Shown here: piece by piece, positions 26,908 to 35,789 of the stretch | How the letters are laid out: each line of letters opens with the position of its first letter | Numbering within the stretch: the stretch's first letter is position 1 | Source of the DNA: Variovorax boronicumulans | GTDB lineage: Bacteria; Pseudomonadota; Gammaproteobacteria; Burkholderiales; Burkholderiaceae_C | Assembly: GCF_019352895.1 (NCBI RefSeq) | Contig: NZ_JAAAFX010000009.1 | Coordinates: 1,485,805-1,549,804, forward strand | Direction of reading: 5' to 3' | Length of the DNA stretch: 64,000 bases | Translations under genes and position numbers: made by a program | The notes under the pieces: model-generated | What the model was told of the DNA's origin: nothing | What the model saw: the letters and a program-made list of their open reading frames with translations, nothing else | Database searches by the model: none

Positions 26908-27847
26908 CACGCAGGTGCTGCCGGCCACGCGCTTCGCGGCCATCGCCGGCCCCACCGCCGCCGGCAAGACCGCGGCCGCGCTCGCGGTGGCGCGGCGCCG
27001 GCCGGTGGAGATCGTCAGCGTCGACTCGGCGCTGGTCTACCGCGGCATGGACATCGGCACCGCCAAGCCCAGCGCAGCCGAGTTGGCCGAAGCGCCGCAC
27101 CACCTGATCGACATCCGCGACCCGCGCGAGGCCTACAGCGCCGCGGCCTTCGTGGCCGACGCCAGCCGGCTGATCGCCGAGATCAACGCGCGCGGCCGAT
27201 TGCCGCTGCTGGTGGGCGGCACCATGCTGTACTTCAAGGCGCTGGCCGACGGCATCGACGCCATGCCGGCGGCCAACCCCGCGGTGCGCGCGATGCTCGA
27301 GGCCGAAGCCGCCATCCACGGCTGGCCCGCGATGCATGCACGCCTGGCCGCGGTCGACCCGGTCACGGCCGCGCGGCTCGCGCCCCACGACAGCCAGCGC
27401 CTGCAGCGCGCGCTCGAGGTCTGGCACAGCAGCGGCCTGCCGTTGTCGCACTTCCATGCGGCGGCCGACAAGGTCCGCGGGCCGCAGGCCGCGGTGTTCG
27501 TCTCGCTCGAAGCCACCGAGCGCAGCTGGCTGCACGGCCGCATCGCCGAACGCTTCGACGTCATGCTGGCCGGCGGTTTCCTGGCCGAGGTGCAGGCGCT
27601 GCGCGCGCGCGGCGACCTGGTGGCCGACCTGCCCTCGATGCGCTGCGTGGGCTACCGTCAGGCCTGGGAGGCGCTCGACGGCGACTACCCGATGACCGAG
27701 CTGCGCGAACGCGGCATCGCCGCCACGCGCCAGCTGGCCAAGCGCCAGATGACCTGGCTGCGCAGCATGCCGCAGCGCCAGGTGGTCGCGGCCGAGGCGC
27801 CCGACGCCGTCGCACAGGTGGTCGACCGGATCATGGGCATCGCATGA
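26885..27847 (+). CDS. miaA: tRNA dimethylallyltransferase
   Basis: 320 residues. Adds the dimethylallyl group to A37 of UNN-decoding tRNAs. P-loop GPTAAGKTAAAL, DSALVYRGMDIGTAKPS, HHLIDIRDP, LPLLVGGTMLYFKAL (family signature), and MRCVGYRQAWE near the C-terminus with KRQMTWLR. The ATG at 26885 lies inside the preceding gene; an alternative GTG at 26897 would shorten the protein by four residues. The stop overlaps the ABC ATPase by ATGA. In many proteobacteria miaA follows mutL; here two other genes lie between. Confidence 0.93.
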   Translation: MEKPVANDTQVLPATRFAAIAGPTAAGKTAAALAVARRRPVEIVSVDSALVYRGMDIGTAKPSAAELAEAPHHLIDIRDPREAYSAAAFVADASRLIAEINARGRLPLLVGGTMLYFKALADGIDAMPAANPAVRAMLEAEAAIHGWPAMHARLAAVDPVTAARLAPHDSQRLQRALEVWHSSGLPLSHFHAAADKVRGPQAAVFVSLEATERSWLHGRIAERFDVMLAGGFLAEVQALRARGDLVADLPSMRCVGYRQAWEALDGDYPMTELRERGIAATRQLAKRQMTWLRSMPQRQVVAAEAPDAVAQVVDRIMGIA

Positions 27848-28494
27848 CACTGCACATCGAAGGCCTGGCCAAGCGCTATGGCGACGCGACCGTGTTCGCC
27901 GAGGTCTCGCTCACGGTCGCGGCGGGCGAGTTCGTCGCCATCGTCGGCGAATCGGGCGTGGGCAAGTCGACCCTGCTCAACTGCATGGCCGGCCTCGACA
28001 CCTGGGATGCCGGGCGCATCGTGCACGACGCCACCGACATCGGCGCGCTCGATGCCGAAGCCTGCGCGATCTGGCGCCGCAGCCAGGTGGGCTTCGTGTT
28101 CCAGGCCTTCCATGTGCTGCCGCACCTCGACGTGGCGCAGAACGTGGGCCTGCCGCTGATGCTGCTGGGCCGGCGCGACGAGGCGCGCGTGGCGCGCATG
28201 CTGGAAGTGGTCGGCCTGGCCGGGCTCGGGGCGCGGCTGCCGCAGCAACTGAGCGGCGGCCAGCTGCAGCGCGTGGCCATCGCGCGCGCGCTGGTGCACC
28301 GCCCCGCCCTGCTGCTGGCCGACGAGCCCACCGGCAACCTCGACCCGACCACGGCGGCCAAGGTGATGGACGTGCTGCTGGCCCAGACGCGCGAGCACGG
28401 CGCCTCGCTGGTGCTGGTCACGCACTCCGAGGCGGCGGCGGCGCGGGCGGACCGGGTGCTGCACCTGACATCGCAAGGGATCGTGCGTGCGTGA
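27844..28494 (+). CDS. ABC transporter ATP-binding protein, LolD/MacB-like (AttE-like)
   Basis: 216 residues. Walker A GESGVGKST, Q-loop VFQAFHVLPHLDVAQNVGLPL, signature LSGGQLQRVAIARAL, Walker B LLLADEPTGNLD and H-loop VTHSEAA. The LADEPTGNLD form is that of the LolD/MacB/FtsE group, which works with FtsX-fold permeases. No permease is next to it; the FtsX-type permease at 37203 and an AttH-like lipocalin at 43463, both on the same strand, are the obvious partners. Translationally coupled to miaA by ATGA. Confidence 0.92.
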   Translation: MTLHIEGLAKRYGDATVFAEVSLTVAAGEFVAIVGESGVGKSTLLNCMAGLDTWDAGRIVHDATDIGALDAEACAIWRRSQVGFVFQAFHVLPHLDVAQNVGLPLMLLGRRDEARVARMLEVVGLAGLGARLPQQLSGGQLQRVAIARALVHRPALLLADEPTGNLDPTTAAKVMDVLLAQTREHGASLVLVTHSEAAAARADRVLHLTSQGIVRA

Positions 28495-29191
28495 CACGGT
28501 GAACGAGGTCCTCGGTGAAGTGAGGATGCTCCTTCACCGTGGCCTGCCGACCGAAACGCTTCGTTCTTCACGCTTCCTCTGGACTCGCCTGGCCGTCGTA
28601 CTGACGTTGATGCTGGGCAGCGCCATGGTCCTCGGCACCATCGCGGAAAGACTGGGCCTCGCACGCGAGATGATCTTCCTTGGCGCGGGCGCAGGCCCGC
28701 TCACGTGGCGCGTATGGCTGCTCGGCGTCGTGCTTGCACCGGTAGCCGAAGAACTCGTCTTCAGAAGCGGATTGAGAAGCGCGACCATGGCAGCCCTGCT
28801 GCTGTGGTCATTGCTGCTGGTCATCGCGCTCGTCAGTCCCCAGCGCCCTGCGATGCTCGGTCTGCTCGCGTTGTTCACCGTAGGGGCGCTTCTGTCGCTT
28901 CTGAACGCACAAAGACGCAGGGCCTTGCTGCCCTGGGTTCACCGTGTACTGCTTCGCCATCGTGCCCTGTGGGTGCACCTGTCCACGGTCTCGTTCGCAT
29001 TGGTCCATCTCAGCAATTGGCAAGCGATCTCCGGCACGCCCGTTCGTGCCGTGGTGCTGGTGCTGCCTCAACTGGTGACCGGGTACGGACTCGCCTACAT
29101 CTGCATTCGCATGGGCTTGCGCTGGTCCATCCTTGCGCATGCCTTGTTCAATGCTTGCGTTTTCCTGATGGAAACCGTGGCTTCGCCCTGA
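28487..29191 (+). CDS. CPBP-family intramembrane metalloprotease
   Basis: 234 residues with about six hydrophobic segments. All three CPBP (Abi) motifs are present: EELVFR (E88, E89, R93), FALVH (F170, H174) and HALFN (H218, N222), so the metal site looks intact. Bacterial CPBP proteases process peptides or act in self-immunity to bacteriocins, but the role is open in most cases. Start taken at GTG 28487, overlapping the ABC gene by 8 bases; GTG 28499 is an alternative. Codon use is visibly less G/C-biased at third positions than in the neighbours, which suggests recent arrival. Confidence 0.85.
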   Translation: MRDTVNEVLGEVRMLLHRGLPTETLRSSRFLWTRLAVVLTLMLGSAMVLGTIAERLGLAREMIFLGAGAGPLTWRVWLLGVVLAPVAEELVFRSGLRSATMAALLLWSLLLVIALVSPQRPAMLGLLALFTVGALLSLLNAQRRRALLPWVHRVLLRHRALWVHLSTVSFALVHLSNWQAISGTPVRAVVLVLPQLVTGYGLAYICIRMGLRWSILAHALFNACVFLMETVASP

Positions 29192-29192
29192 T

Positions 29193-30158
29193 TCACTCGC
29201 CCGCCAACAGCGCCGCGTATCGCGCCAAGTCCACATTGCCCCCGCTCACGATCACGCCGACCCTCGCGCCCGGCAGCGTGGCCGCGTCCTGGCAGGCGCC
29301 GGCGAAGGCCAGGCCGCCCGTGGGTTCGACCACTATCTTCATGCGCTCGGCGAAGAAGCGCATCGCGTCGACCAGCTGCGCATCGCTCACGGTGCGGATG
29401 TCGTCCACGTCGCGCCGGATGATGGCGAAGGTGTGCTCGCCCAGGTGCTGGGTCTGCGCGCCGTCGGCGATGGTGCGCGGCGTCTCGATGTGCACGATGC
29501 GGCCCGCGCGCAGCGACTGCTGGCCGTCGTTGCCGGCCTCGGGCTCGATGCCGTAGACCTTGCAATCGGGCGACAGCGCGCGCGCCGACAGGGCCGAGCC
29601 GCTGAGCAGCCCGCCGCCGCCCAGGCACACGTAGAGCGCATCGAGCGGGCCGGTTTCCTCGATCAGTTCCTTCACGGCCGTGCCCTGGCCGGTGAGCACG
29701 TCGGGGTGGTCGTAGGGTGGGATCAGCGTCATGCCGCGCTCGGCCGCCAGCCGCTTTGTGAGCGCCTCGCGGTCTTCGGTGAAACGGTCGTAGAGCACCA
29801 CCTCGGCGCCGTAGCCGCGGGTGGCGGCCAGCTTGGCGGCCGGGGCGTCCTGCGGCATCAGGATCAGCGCGGGCATGCCCAGCAGCCGGGCCGACAGCGC
29901 CACGGCCTGCGCGTGGTTGCCCGAGGAGAAGGCGATGGCACCGGCCTGGCGCTGCGCCGCATCGAAACGCGACAGCGCATTGAAGGCGCCGCGGAACTTG
30001 AACGCGCCCATGCGCTGGAAGTTCTCGCACTTGAAGAAGAATTGCGCGCCCCAGCGCGCATCGGCGGTGGCGGAGCGCAGCACGGGGGTGCGGTGGGCAT
30101 GGCCTTCGAGCCGCGCGGCGGCGGCGACCACGTCGTCGTAGGTGGGCAGTGCAGTCAT
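29193..30158 (-). CDS. PLP-dependent threonine dehydratase-like ammonia-lyase
   Basis: 321 residues, fold type II PLP enzyme of the serine racemase / threo-3-hydroxyaspartate ammonia-lyase / catabolic threonine dehydratase group. The PLP lysine is K54 in GAFKFRGA; FSSGNHAQAVA binds the PLP ring and substrate carboxylate; LGGGGLLSG is the phosphate-binding loop; VIVSGGNVD closes the site. There is no regulatory ACT domain, so it is not the biosynthetic IlvA. It is the last gene on the minus strand after the sulfur operon (19-base gap) and may be cotranscribed. The substrate (Thr, Ser or hydroxyaspartate) cannot be decided. Confidence 0.88.
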   Translation of the reverse strand: MTALPTYDDVVAAAARLEGHAHRTPVLRSATADARWGAQFFFKCENFQRMGAFKFRGAFNALSRFDAAQRQAGAIAFSSGNHAQAVALSARLLGMPALILMPQDAPAAKLAATRGYGAEVVLYDRFTEDREALTKRLAAERGMTLIPPYDHPDVLTGQGTAVKELIEETGPLDALYVCLGGGGLLSGSALSARALSPDCKVYGIEPEAGNDGQQSLRAGRIVHIETPRTIADGAQTQHLGEHTFAIIRRDVDDIRTVSDAQLVDAMRFFAERMKIVVEPTGGLAFAGACQDAATLPGARVGVIVSGGNVDLARYAALLAGE

Positions 30159-30177
30159 GCCGCACAGCTTACCAAGC

Positions 30178-31356
30178 TCAGGTGTAGAGCGAAGGCACGG
30201 GCGCCTCGTCCTTCAACGCCCAGCGCCCCAGCATGTTGAGCTTGTAGTCCAGCGGATCGTGCAGCGTGTGGGTGCGCACGTTGCGCCAGAAGCGGTCGAA
30301 GCCCAGCGACGCGTGCGTGCCGCGCGCACCCACCACCTCGAACAGCTCCTGGCTCGCGTACAGGCCCGCGCGGTGCGCCACCACCTTGGCCTCGGCCACC
30401 GCGATTGCGACCGCGGCACGCTCGTCCGCCACGAGGGCTTCGCCCTTCACGTAGGCCGCATCGAGCGCCTGCGCCGCGCGGTCGGCCAGCGCCTCGCCCG
30501 CGGCGATCTGCACCTGCAGCTCGCCGAAGCGGTTGAGCGTGTAGGGATCGTCGGTGGCATGCGCCACGCCCGAGCTGACCCAGGGTCGCGCGTTCGTGTG
30601 CGCCCATTCGCGCGCTTCCTGCCGCGCACCGATCGCGATGCCCAGGTAGAGGTTGACCAGCACCAGCTGGCCGATGGTGGTGCGCAGCGTATGGAAGGCC
30701 GTGGGCACGGCGTCGCTCGCGCGGATCACGTCGCGCGCGGGCAGCGCCACCTGCGTGAAGACCACGGCGTTGCTGTCGGTCTGGCGCTGGCCGATCGGGT
30801 CCCAGTCGTCGAGCACCGCGATGCCCGGCTGCTGCGTCGGCACGATGCCCAGCAGCATCGGGCCGCCCGCGGCGGGCACGGCCGAGAGCGTCATGTAGCT
30901 GGAGCCCGTGGTCCCCGAGCAGAAGCTCTTGGTGCCCTCGAGCACCAGGTCGCCATCGGCCCCGGGGTGCGCCTCGAGCCGGCGATCGATGGGGTTCATC
31001 GCGTTGCCCCACCAGCCCTGCTCGCGCACCGTGGCCGAGAGCCAGCGCTGCTGCTGGTCCGACGTGCCGTAGATCACCACGGTCGCGACCTGCAGGTGGT
31101 GGAAGGCCAGCACATGGGCCAAGGCACTGTCGACCGCCGCGATGCGCCGCACGGTCGTGAACACGCTGCGCCAGTCGAGGCCGCGGCCGCCGAAGGCTGG
31201 CGGCACGGCGTCGTTGAGCAGGCCGTGCGCGCGGATCAGCGCCTTCTCGGCGGCGGCATGGCCGCCCTCGCGGTCGCGCGCCACGGCGGTGGCGCGCAGG
31301 GCATCGAGCAGCGGCTGCAGGTCGTCGACGGGCGGATGGGGAAGGCGGGCGTTCAT
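30178..31356 (-). CDS. SfnB/DszC-like flavin monooxygenase, copy 1
   Basis: 392 residues with the acyl-CoA dehydrogenase fold: helical N-terminus (LNDAVPPAFGGRGLDW), central beta domain (EGTKSFCSGTTGSSY) and C-terminal four-helix bundle. The C-terminus has RTHTLHDP, the histidine motif of the DszC/SfnB group that uses reduced FMN and O2 and not an acyl-CoA. It is therefore expected to oxygenate or desulfurise an organosulfur compound in sulfur starvation; this is family inference. It sits 10 bases downstream of a second, longer copy. A flavin reductase is not seen in the window. Confidence 0.87.
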   Translation of the reverse strand: MNARLPHPPVDDLQPLLDALRATAVARDREGGHAAAEKALIRAHGLLNDAVPPAFGGRGLDWRSVFTTVRRIAAVDSALAHVLAFHHLQVATVVIYGTSDQQQRWLSATVREQGWWGNAMNPIDRRLEAHPGADGDLVLEGTKSFCSGTTGSSYMTLSAVPAAGGPMLLGIVPTQQPGIAVLDDWDPIGQRQTDSNAVVFTQVALPARDVIRASDAVPTAFHTLRTTIGQLVLVNLYLGIAIGARQEAREWAHTNARPWVSSGVAHATDDPYTLNRFGELQVQIAAGEALADRAAQALDAAYVKGEALVADERAAVAIAVAEAKVVAHRAGLYASQELFEVVGARGTHASLGFDRFWRNVRTHTLHDPLDYKLNMLGRWALKDEAPVPSLYT

Positions 31357-31366
31357 GAATGAAGGG

Positions 31367-32617
31367 CTAGAACCAGAGATGGTGCGGCGGCAGCTTGCCG
31401 TTGAGGAAATGGTCGCCCAGCGCGTGGTATTTCCAGCGCACCGGGTCGTGCAGCGTGTGGGTGCGCGCGTTGCGCCAGTGGCGGTCGAGGCCGTGCTCGG
31501 CCACCGTGCTCTGCGCGCCGGCCAGCTCGAACAGCTTGCTCGCGGCCTGCAGCGCGACCTCGGTGGTGAGGATCTTGGCCTCGGCCACGGCCAGCGAGGC
31601 TTCGCCGGCCTGCTCGGGCGTCGAGACCGCGGGCGTGTCGTCGAGCGCGCGCGCGGCGCGTTCGAGCAGCGCATCGGCAGCCCGCAGCTGCACGCGCAGC
31701 CGCCCCACCTCGCTCAAGGTGAGCGGGTCGGCGCTGGCGATGTCGACGCCGCTGTCTATCCACGGCCGCGCACGCGTGGTCACGAAATGGCGCATGTCCT
31801 CCAGCGCCGCATGGGCGATGCCGCCGTCGATGGCGGCCTGCAGGATCTGCGAGAAGGGACCGGCCAGCGTCGGCCGCGCGAAGCGCGTCGAGGGCACGAG
31901 CTGCCAGGCCTGCACCGCCACCTGGGCCAGCGTCACGCTGCCGCTCGCCGTGGTGCGCTGGCCGAAGCCCGACCAGTCGTCGATCACCGCCAGGCCCGGC
32001 GCGCCGCGCTCGACCATCGCAAGCCAGGGCTTGTCCTGCGCGTCGCGCGCCGACACCGGAATCCAGTCGGCGAACAGCGCGCCGGTAGAGAAGGCCTTGC
32101 GGCCATCGAGGCGGAACGCGCCCTCGCCCGCCGCGGCATCGGCCACCAGGCGGGTGCGGGTCTCGCGCACGTGCCGGGTGCCGACCTCCGACACCGCATT
32201 GCCCAGCCGGGCGCCGCGCAGCAGCTCGGCGAAGAAGAAATCCTGCTGCGCGGGGCTGCCGTCGAGCCGCAGCGCGCACACCACGCTGTAGTGGTTCTGC
32301 GGGATCTGGGCGATCGACGGGTCGGCCTGCGCGATGCGCCGGAACACCTCGACCAGCGTGACATGGCTGACGTCGGCGCCGCCATGGCTGCGCGGCACGG
32401 TCAGCGCCCAGAGGCCGCCCTGCGAGAAGGCGTCGACCTCGGCATGCGGCAGCGCGCGCTCGCGGTCGCGCGCGGCGGCGCCGGGCGCGATCGCGGCGGC
32501 GAAGGTCGCTGCCGCCTCGAGGGCCTCGGCGTCGTCGCGGATGACGTGGGCGTCGGGGCGCGTGAAGGCGCGCGCACGGCGCGGCCTGTGGTGGCTGTCG
32601 TGGCTGTCGTGGCTCAT
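31367..32617 (-). CDS. SfnB-family sulfur acquisition oxidoreductase, copy 2
   Basis: 416 residues, same fold as its downstream neighbour and clearly paralogous, but with a different N-terminus (His/Asp-rich MSHDSHDSHHRPRR). Residues near 70-115 have LWALTVPRSHGGADVSHVTLVEVFRRIAQADPSIAQIPQNHY (in parts: LTVPRSHGGADVS, IPQNHY) as in SfnB. The C-terminus again has RTHTLHDP. The ATG overlaps the metI stop by ATGA, so it is translated together with the ABC transporter. Acts with the transporter in use of sulfones or sulfonates, by inference. Confidence 0.88.
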   Translation of the reverse strand: MSHDSHDSHHRPRRARAFTRPDAHVIRDDAEALEAAATFAAAIAPGAAARDRERALPHAEVDAFSQGGLWALTVPRSHGGADVSHVTLVEVFRRIAQADPSIAQIPQNHYSVVCALRLDGSPAQQDFFFAELLRGARLGNAVSEVGTRHVRETRTRLVADAAAGEGAFRLDGRKAFSTGALFADWIPVSARDAQDKPWLAMVERGAPGLAVIDDWSGFGQRTTASGSVTLAQVAVQAWQLVPSTRFARPTLAGPFSQILQAAIDGGIAHAALEDMRHFVTTRARPWIDSGVDIASADPLTLSEVGRLRVQLRAADALLERAARALDDTPAVSTPEQAGEASLAVAEAKILTTEVALQAASKLFELAGAQSTVAEHGLDRHWRNARTHTLHDPVRWKYHALGDHFLNGKLPPHHLWF

Positions 32618-33267
32618 GTCCTCTCCCTTCGATTGACCCGGCGCGCCAATGCGTCGCCACTCCATTGCACCGCCCCGACCAGCACGATCAGCAGTGCGAT
32701 CACCTCCAGCATCACGACGGTGTCGAAGCGCTGGTAGCCGTAGCGGATCGCCAGGTCGCCCAGGCCGCCGCCGCCCACCGCGCCGGCCATGGCCGACGAG
32801 CCGATCATGGTCACCACCGTGAGCGTGAAGCCCGCGATGATCCCGGGCAGCGCCTCGGGCAGCAGCACGTGGCGCACGATGTGCCAGCGCTTGCAGCCCA
32901 TGGCCTGCGCCGCTTCCACCAGGCCGCGGTCGACCTCGCGCAGGCTGACCTCGACCATGCGCGCGAAGAAAGGCGTCGAGGCGATCGACAGCGGCACCAC
33001 CGCGGCCCACAGGCCGATCGAGGTGCCGACGACCCAGCGCGTGAACGGGATCAGCGCCACCAGCAGGATGATGAAGGGGGCCGAGCGCAGCACGTTGACC
33101 ACGCTGCCCAGCACCCGGTTCACGCCGGGCCGCGCGTAGATGCCGCCCGGCGCGGTGGTGGTCAGCATCACCGCGATCGGCACGCCGGCCACGAAGGCGA
33201 AGGCGGCCGAGACGCCGACCATCAGCAGGGTCTGCAAGGTCGCGTTGATGAACATGTCAAGCAGCAT
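32614..33267 (-). CDS. metI: MetI-type ABC transporter permease
   Basis: 217 residues with about five transmembrane helices and the inner-membrane permease EAA loop VEAAQAMGCKRWHIVRHVLLPEALPGI (in parts: EAAQAMGCKRWHI, LPEALPGI), which contacts the ATPase. It belongs to the methionine-uptake (MUT) family with MetN and MetQ. Its start overlaps metN by 11 bases and its stop overlaps sfnB copy 2. In this operon it may carry an organosulfur compound other than methionine. Confidence 0.92.
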   Translation of the reverse strand: MLLDMFINATLQTLLMVGVSAAFAFVAGVPIAVMLTTTAPGGIYARPGVNRVLGSVVNVLRSAPFIILLVALIPFTRWVVGTSIGLWAAVVPLSIASTPFFARMVEVSLREVDRGLVEAAQAMGCKRWHIVRHVLLPEALPGIIAGFTLTVVTMIGSSAMAGAVGGGGLGDLAIRYGYQRFDTVVMLEVIALLIVLVGAVQWSGDALARRVNRRERT

Positions 33268-34396
33268 GCGCGGCTCCTTCTTTTTCTTCGTCGCGCACGC
33301 CCAGCACCGTGACCTGGTCGACCAGGCCGGCGAGCGCATGGCGCAGCGCATCGACCGAGCGCAGCGAACTGCGCGCCGACAGCACCACGCGGCCCAGCGG
33401 CCGCCCTGCGATGCGGTCGATGCCGCCGTGCAGCAGCTGCAGCGGGCCGCCGAGGGCCAGCGCCAGCGCACCGAGCTCGAACTCGCGCCCGTGCTGGCCG
33501 TTGAGCCGCAGGTCCAGCAGCACGGTGGCGCCGGGTGCCAGCGCCTCGTCGGCCTGCACCGGCCGCAGCCCCTGGCGCAGCGCGGGCGGCAGCTCGTGCA
33601 GCAAGGGTTGCAGCAGCGCGCGCGTGGCGTCGCTCTGCGGATCGCCGAAGACGCGCCAGACCTCGCCCAGCTCGACCAGCCGGCCCTTCTCCAGCACCGC
33701 GACGCGGTCGCAGATCTCGCGGATCACCGCCATCTCGTGCGTGATCAGCACCACCGTGAGGCCGAGCCGCCGGTTGATGTCGCGCAGCAGCGCCAGGATC
33801 GACTGCGTGGTCTCGGGGTCGAGCGCCGAGGTGGCCTCGTCGCACAGCAGCACCTCGGGGTCGTGCACCAGCGCACGCGCGATGCCCACGCGCTGCTTCT
33901 GGCCGCCCGAGAGCTGCGCCGGGTAGGCGTCCTTCTTGGCCGCCAGGCCCACCAGTTCGAGCAGCGCATCGACCTTGCGCGCGATCGCCTCGCGCGGCAC
34001 GCCGGCCACGCGCAGCGGCAGCGCCACGTTCTCCCCCACCGTCTTGGCCGACAGCAGGTTGAAGTGCTGGAAGATCATGCCGGTGCGGCGGCGCAGCTTG
34101 ACCAGTGCGTCCTCGTCGAGCGTGCCCACGTCGGTGCCGTGCACCACGACGCGGCCCTCGGTCGGGGCCTCGAGCCGGTTCACGGTGCGCAGCAGCGTCG
34201 ACTTGCCCGCGCCGCTGCGGCCGATGATGCCGAAGACCTCGCCGGTCTCTATGCGGAAGTCGATCCCGGCCAGCGCCTGGGTGCGCCCCGCCGTGCCTTC
34301 GTAGTGCTTGCCCACGCGCTCGAAGACGATGCTGGCGCCGCGCGCCGCGCCGGTGTCATGCGCTGCCACGTGGCGGATCTCGGACAGGTCGGTCAT
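33257..34396 (-). CDS. metN: MetN-type ABC transporter ATP-binding protein
   Basis: 379 residues. Walker A GRSGAGKST (59-67), FQHFNLLSAKTVGENVALPL (Q loop), signature LSGGQKQRVGIARAL, Walker B LLCDEATSALDP, H-loop LITHEM. After the ATPase, from about residue 290, comes a NIL domain (TVLLDLRLNGQ, DRIAGRPLGRVVLSAR), which in E. coli MetN binds methionine and inhibits transport. The protein is longer than E. coli MetN by about 35 residues, at the N-terminus and in an acidic tail. Its ATG overlaps the LLM monooxygenase stop by ATGA. Confidence 0.92.
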   Translation of the reverse strand: MTDLSEIRHVAAHDTGAARGASIVFERVGKHYEGTAGRTQALAGIDFRIETGEVFGIIGRSGAGKSTLLRTVNRLEAPTEGRVVVHGTDVGTLDEDALVKLRRRTGMIFQHFNLLSAKTVGENVALPLRVAGVPREAIARKVDALLELVGLAAKKDAYPAQLSGGQKQRVGIARALVHDPEVLLCDEATSALDPETTQSILALLRDINRRLGLTVVLITHEMAVIREICDRVAVLEKGRLVELGEVWRVFGDPQSDATRALLQPLLHELPPALRQGLRPVQADEALAPGATVLLDLRLNGQHGREFELGALALALGGPLQLLHGGIDRIAGRPLGRVVLSARSSLRSVDALRHALAGLVDQVTVLGVRDEEKEGAAHAA

Positions 34397-35751
34397 GCGG
34401 AAGGCGAAGGAAAACGGAAGGACGCCGCCGCATGCCGGTCGGGCAGGCGGTCGGTGCCGAAGAGCTTGTGGCGCAAGGTGCCGGGCGTGTAGGCCTTCTT
34501 GTAGACGCCACGCGCACGCAGCTCCGGCACCAGCAGGTCGACGATGTCGGTGAAGCACTCGGGCACCACGGTGCGGATCAGGTTGAAGCCGTCGACATCG
34601 GCCTCGCGCACCCACGATGCCAGTTCGTCGGCCACCTGCTCGGCCGAGCCGACGATGGGCGTGTGGCGGCTGCCCAGCACCATCTGGTCGAGCAGCCGGC
34701 GCGGGGTCCAGACCTGGCCGCCGCTGCGCGTGGTGACCGATTCGAGGAAGGACTTGAGCGCCTGCGTGTCGGGGTTGACGATGGGCGCATCGAGGTCGAA
34801 GCGCGAGAAGTCGATGCCGGTCTGGGCCGAGAAATGCGCCAGGCCTGCTTCGGGGCTCGCGTGGTGCCGGTACTCGGCAAAGCGCTCGCGCGCCTCGGCC
34901 TCGGTCGCCCCCACCACCACGATGGTGCCGACGAAGAAGCGCAGGTCCTCGCGGCGCCGGCCCAGCGCGACCGCGCGCGCCGTGATGTCGGCGATGGTCT
35001 CGCGCGCCTGGACCTTGGTGCCCGAGACGAAGATGCATTCGGCATGGCGCGCCGCGAAGTCCATGCCACGCTTCGACGCGCCGGCCTGGAACAGCACTGG
35101 CGTGCGCTGCGGCGACGGCTCGCTCAGGAAGATGGTGTCGGCCTGGTAGTACGGGCCTTCGTGGCGGATGCGGTGCACCTTGTCGGGCCGCGTGTGGATG
35201 CGCGCGGCGCGGTCGTGCACCACCGCATCGTCTTCCCAGCTGCCTTCCCAGAGCTTGTAGGCCAGTTCCATGAAGTCGTCGGCCCGGTCGTAGCGCGCGT
35301 CGTGGCCCAGCTGCTGCGTCTGGCCTGCGGCGCGGGCCGCGCTGTCGAGGAAACCGGTCACGATGTTCCAGGCCGCGCGCCCCTCGCTCAGGTGGTCGAG
35401 CGTGCTCATGCGGCGCGCGAACAGGTGCGGCACCTCGTAGGACTGGTTCACGGTCACGCCGAAGCCCAGGTGCTCGGTCACGTGCGCCATCAGCGGCACC
35501 AGCAGCAGCGGGTCGTTGATCGGATGCTGTACGCCTTCGCGCAAGGCCGCGTCGGGCCGGCCTTCCCAGACGTCGTTGGCCCCGATGATGTCGGCCAGGA
35601 ACAGCGTGTCGAAGCCGCCGCGCTCCAGCGTGCGGGCCAGTTCGGCCCAGTAGCGTGACGTGCGGTAGGCCCGCGAGTCGTCGCGCGGATGCGTCCACAG
35701 GCCGTGGGCGATGTCGCCGATGCAGTTCATGTGCACGGCGTTGAACAGCAT
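34393..35751 (-). CDS. LLM-class flavin-dependent monooxygenase (NtaA/SnaA/DszA family)
   Basis: 452 residues, FMNH2-dependent TIM-barrel monooxygenase. N-terminus MLFNAVHMNCIGDIAHGLW, then FDTLFLADIIG, GFGVTVNQSYEVPHLFARRMSTLDHLSEGRAAWNIVT (in parts: RRMSTLDHLSEGRAAWNIVT, the family signature), PVLFQAGASKRGM and AECIFVSG. This NTA monooxygenase-like group includes DszA (sulfone cleavage), SnaA and others, each using a separate flavin reductase. It is in the middle of a MetQ-LLM-MetN-MetI-SfnB-SfnB operon, so an organosulfur substrate is likely. Start at ATG 35751; no earlier homology. The gene follows metQ by 38 bases. Confidence 0.9.
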   Translation of the reverse strand: MLFNAVHMNCIGDIAHGLWTHPRDDSRAYRTSRYWAELARTLERGGFDTLFLADIIGANDVWEGRPDAALREGVQHPINDPLLLVPLMAHVTEHLGFGVTVNQSYEVPHLFARRMSTLDHLSEGRAAWNIVTGFLDSAARAAGQTQQLGHDARYDRADDFMELAYKLWEGSWEDDAVVHDRAARIHTRPDKVHRIRHEGPYYQADTIFLSEPSPQRTPVLFQAGASKRGMDFAARHAECIFVSGTKVQARETIADITARAVALGRRREDLRFFVGTIVVVGATEAEARERFAEYRHHASPEAGLAHFSAQTGIDFSRFDLDAPIVNPDTQALKSFLESVTTRSGGQVWTPRRLLDQMVLGSRHTPIVGSAEQVADELASWVREADVDGFNLIRTVVPECFTDIVDLLVPELRARGVYKKAYTPGTLRHKLFGTDRLPDRHAAASFRFPSPSA

Positions 35752-35789
35752 CGGCCGCGCCGCGGCGCCGCGCGCCCCTGCCACCCCGC

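Noticed and set aside
30178..32617. Two ordinary acyl-CoA dehydrogenases of fatty-acid oxidation
   Set aside because: Both have the RTHTLHDP motif of flavin monooxygenases and sit in a MetNIQ operon with an LLM oxygenase, with no beta-oxidation partners.
35752..35789. Palindrome GCGCCGCGGCGC between metQ and the LLM gene as a terminator
   Set aside because: It has no loop and no U-tract, and such GC palindromes occur by chance in this composition.
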